A stretch of 5,234 nucleotides of DNA from an uncultured Sphingomonadaceae bacterium (GTDB lineage Bacteria; Pseudomonadota; Alphaproteobacteria; Sphingomonadales; Sphingomonadaceae): NCBI GenBank assembly GCA_938016505.1, contig CALLWN010000239.1, positions 1 to 5,234 of the forward strand. The letters run 5' to 3'. Position numbers and translations under genes: made by a program. Position 1 is the stretch's first letter. The number at the start of each line of letters is the position of its first letter. The notes below the pieces were generated by a model. That model did not search any database and had not been told where the DNA came from. It worked only from the letters and a program-made list of their open reading frames with translations. Shown here in pieces: positions 5,126 through 5,234 of this stretch.

Positions 5126-5234
5126 CTGATGGTGGCCCGCGACGGCGCCGCGCTGGACGCGCCGGCGCGCGTTGCGCTCATCCTGCTCGACGAGAGCGCG
5201 CCGGGGGAGGATGACGGGGCCGGCGTCGATCCGG
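5117..5234 (+). pseudogene. bchD: Internal fragment resembling magnesium chelatase subunit BchD, inverted relative to bchO
   Basis: The plus-strand frame from about 5117 has no start of its own in context and runs off the right edge. It reads SGRLMVARDGAALDAPAR, then VALILLDESAPGED. This resembles the stretch of BchD after its AAA-like core, where family members have a pattern like VxxxRDGxxxxxPARFxxVxLDE. Nearly all codons here end in G or C. BchD is the Mg-chelatase subunit that works with BchI and BchH to insert magnesium into protoporphyrin IX. In known clusters bchD lies beyond bchO on the same strand; here the fragment faces the other way and butts onto the truncated bchO. It is listed as a broken fragment because its beginning is missing. 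The identification rests on about 35 residues, so it is tentative. Confidence 0.5.

Noticed and set aside
4960..5214. Plus-strand frame starting at 4960
   Set aside because: Pro/Arg/Ala-rich shadow over the BchO C-terminus; the bchD-like reading is in another frame and begins later.

Overview
This GC-rich window (high G/C at third codon positions throughout) is a piece of a photosynthesis gene cluster from an anoxygenic phototroph. It is most likely an alphaproteobacterium, either a purple non-sulfur bacterium or an aerobic anoxygenic phototroph. The genes belong to the bacteriochlorophyll a and acyclic carotenoid (spheroidene/spirilloxanthin type) pathways. The order matches the common bchIDO–crtCDF–bchCXYZ subcluster. 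The genus cannot be fixed from the sequence.

Layout. Minus strand, read from about 2306 down to 1: crtF (carotenoid O-methyltransferase), a 139-bp regulatory gap, bchC (bacteriochlorophyllide dehydrogenase), and the first 41 codons of bchX, which runs off the left edge. Plus strand, divergent from crtF: crtD (C-3,4 desaturase), overlapped at its 3' end by crtC (1,2-hydratase). Converging on crtC from the right, on the minus strand: a 40-residue single-span membrane protein, coupled by an ATGA overlap to the 3' end of bchO. The last ~115 bases (about 5117–5234) no longer look like bchO; they read best as an inverted, plus-strand internal piece of bchD.

Regulation. Three exact TGT-N12-ACA palindromes, the PpsR/CrtJ repressor consensus, sit in the two places where promoters are expected. 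Two are upstream of bchC, separated by 8 bp and covering a perfect TTGACA -35 and a weak -10. One lies between the divergent crtF and crtD genes. This predicts repression by oxygen and/or light of both transcription units. crtC and crtD act with crtF in sequence: hydration, desaturation and methylation of acyclic carotenoids. bchC and bchX act late in bacteriochlorophyll synthesis.

Main oddities: (1) crtD has no stop where the carotenoid desaturase should end and reads on into crtC, while crtC has no ordinary start codon near its conserved N-terminus; (2) an unrecognised 40-aa membrane protein with a strong ribosome binding site; (3) a probable bchO/bchD inversion or chimeric join near the right end. 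I see no CRISPR array, tRNA, rRNA, insertion sequence or wholly new system here.
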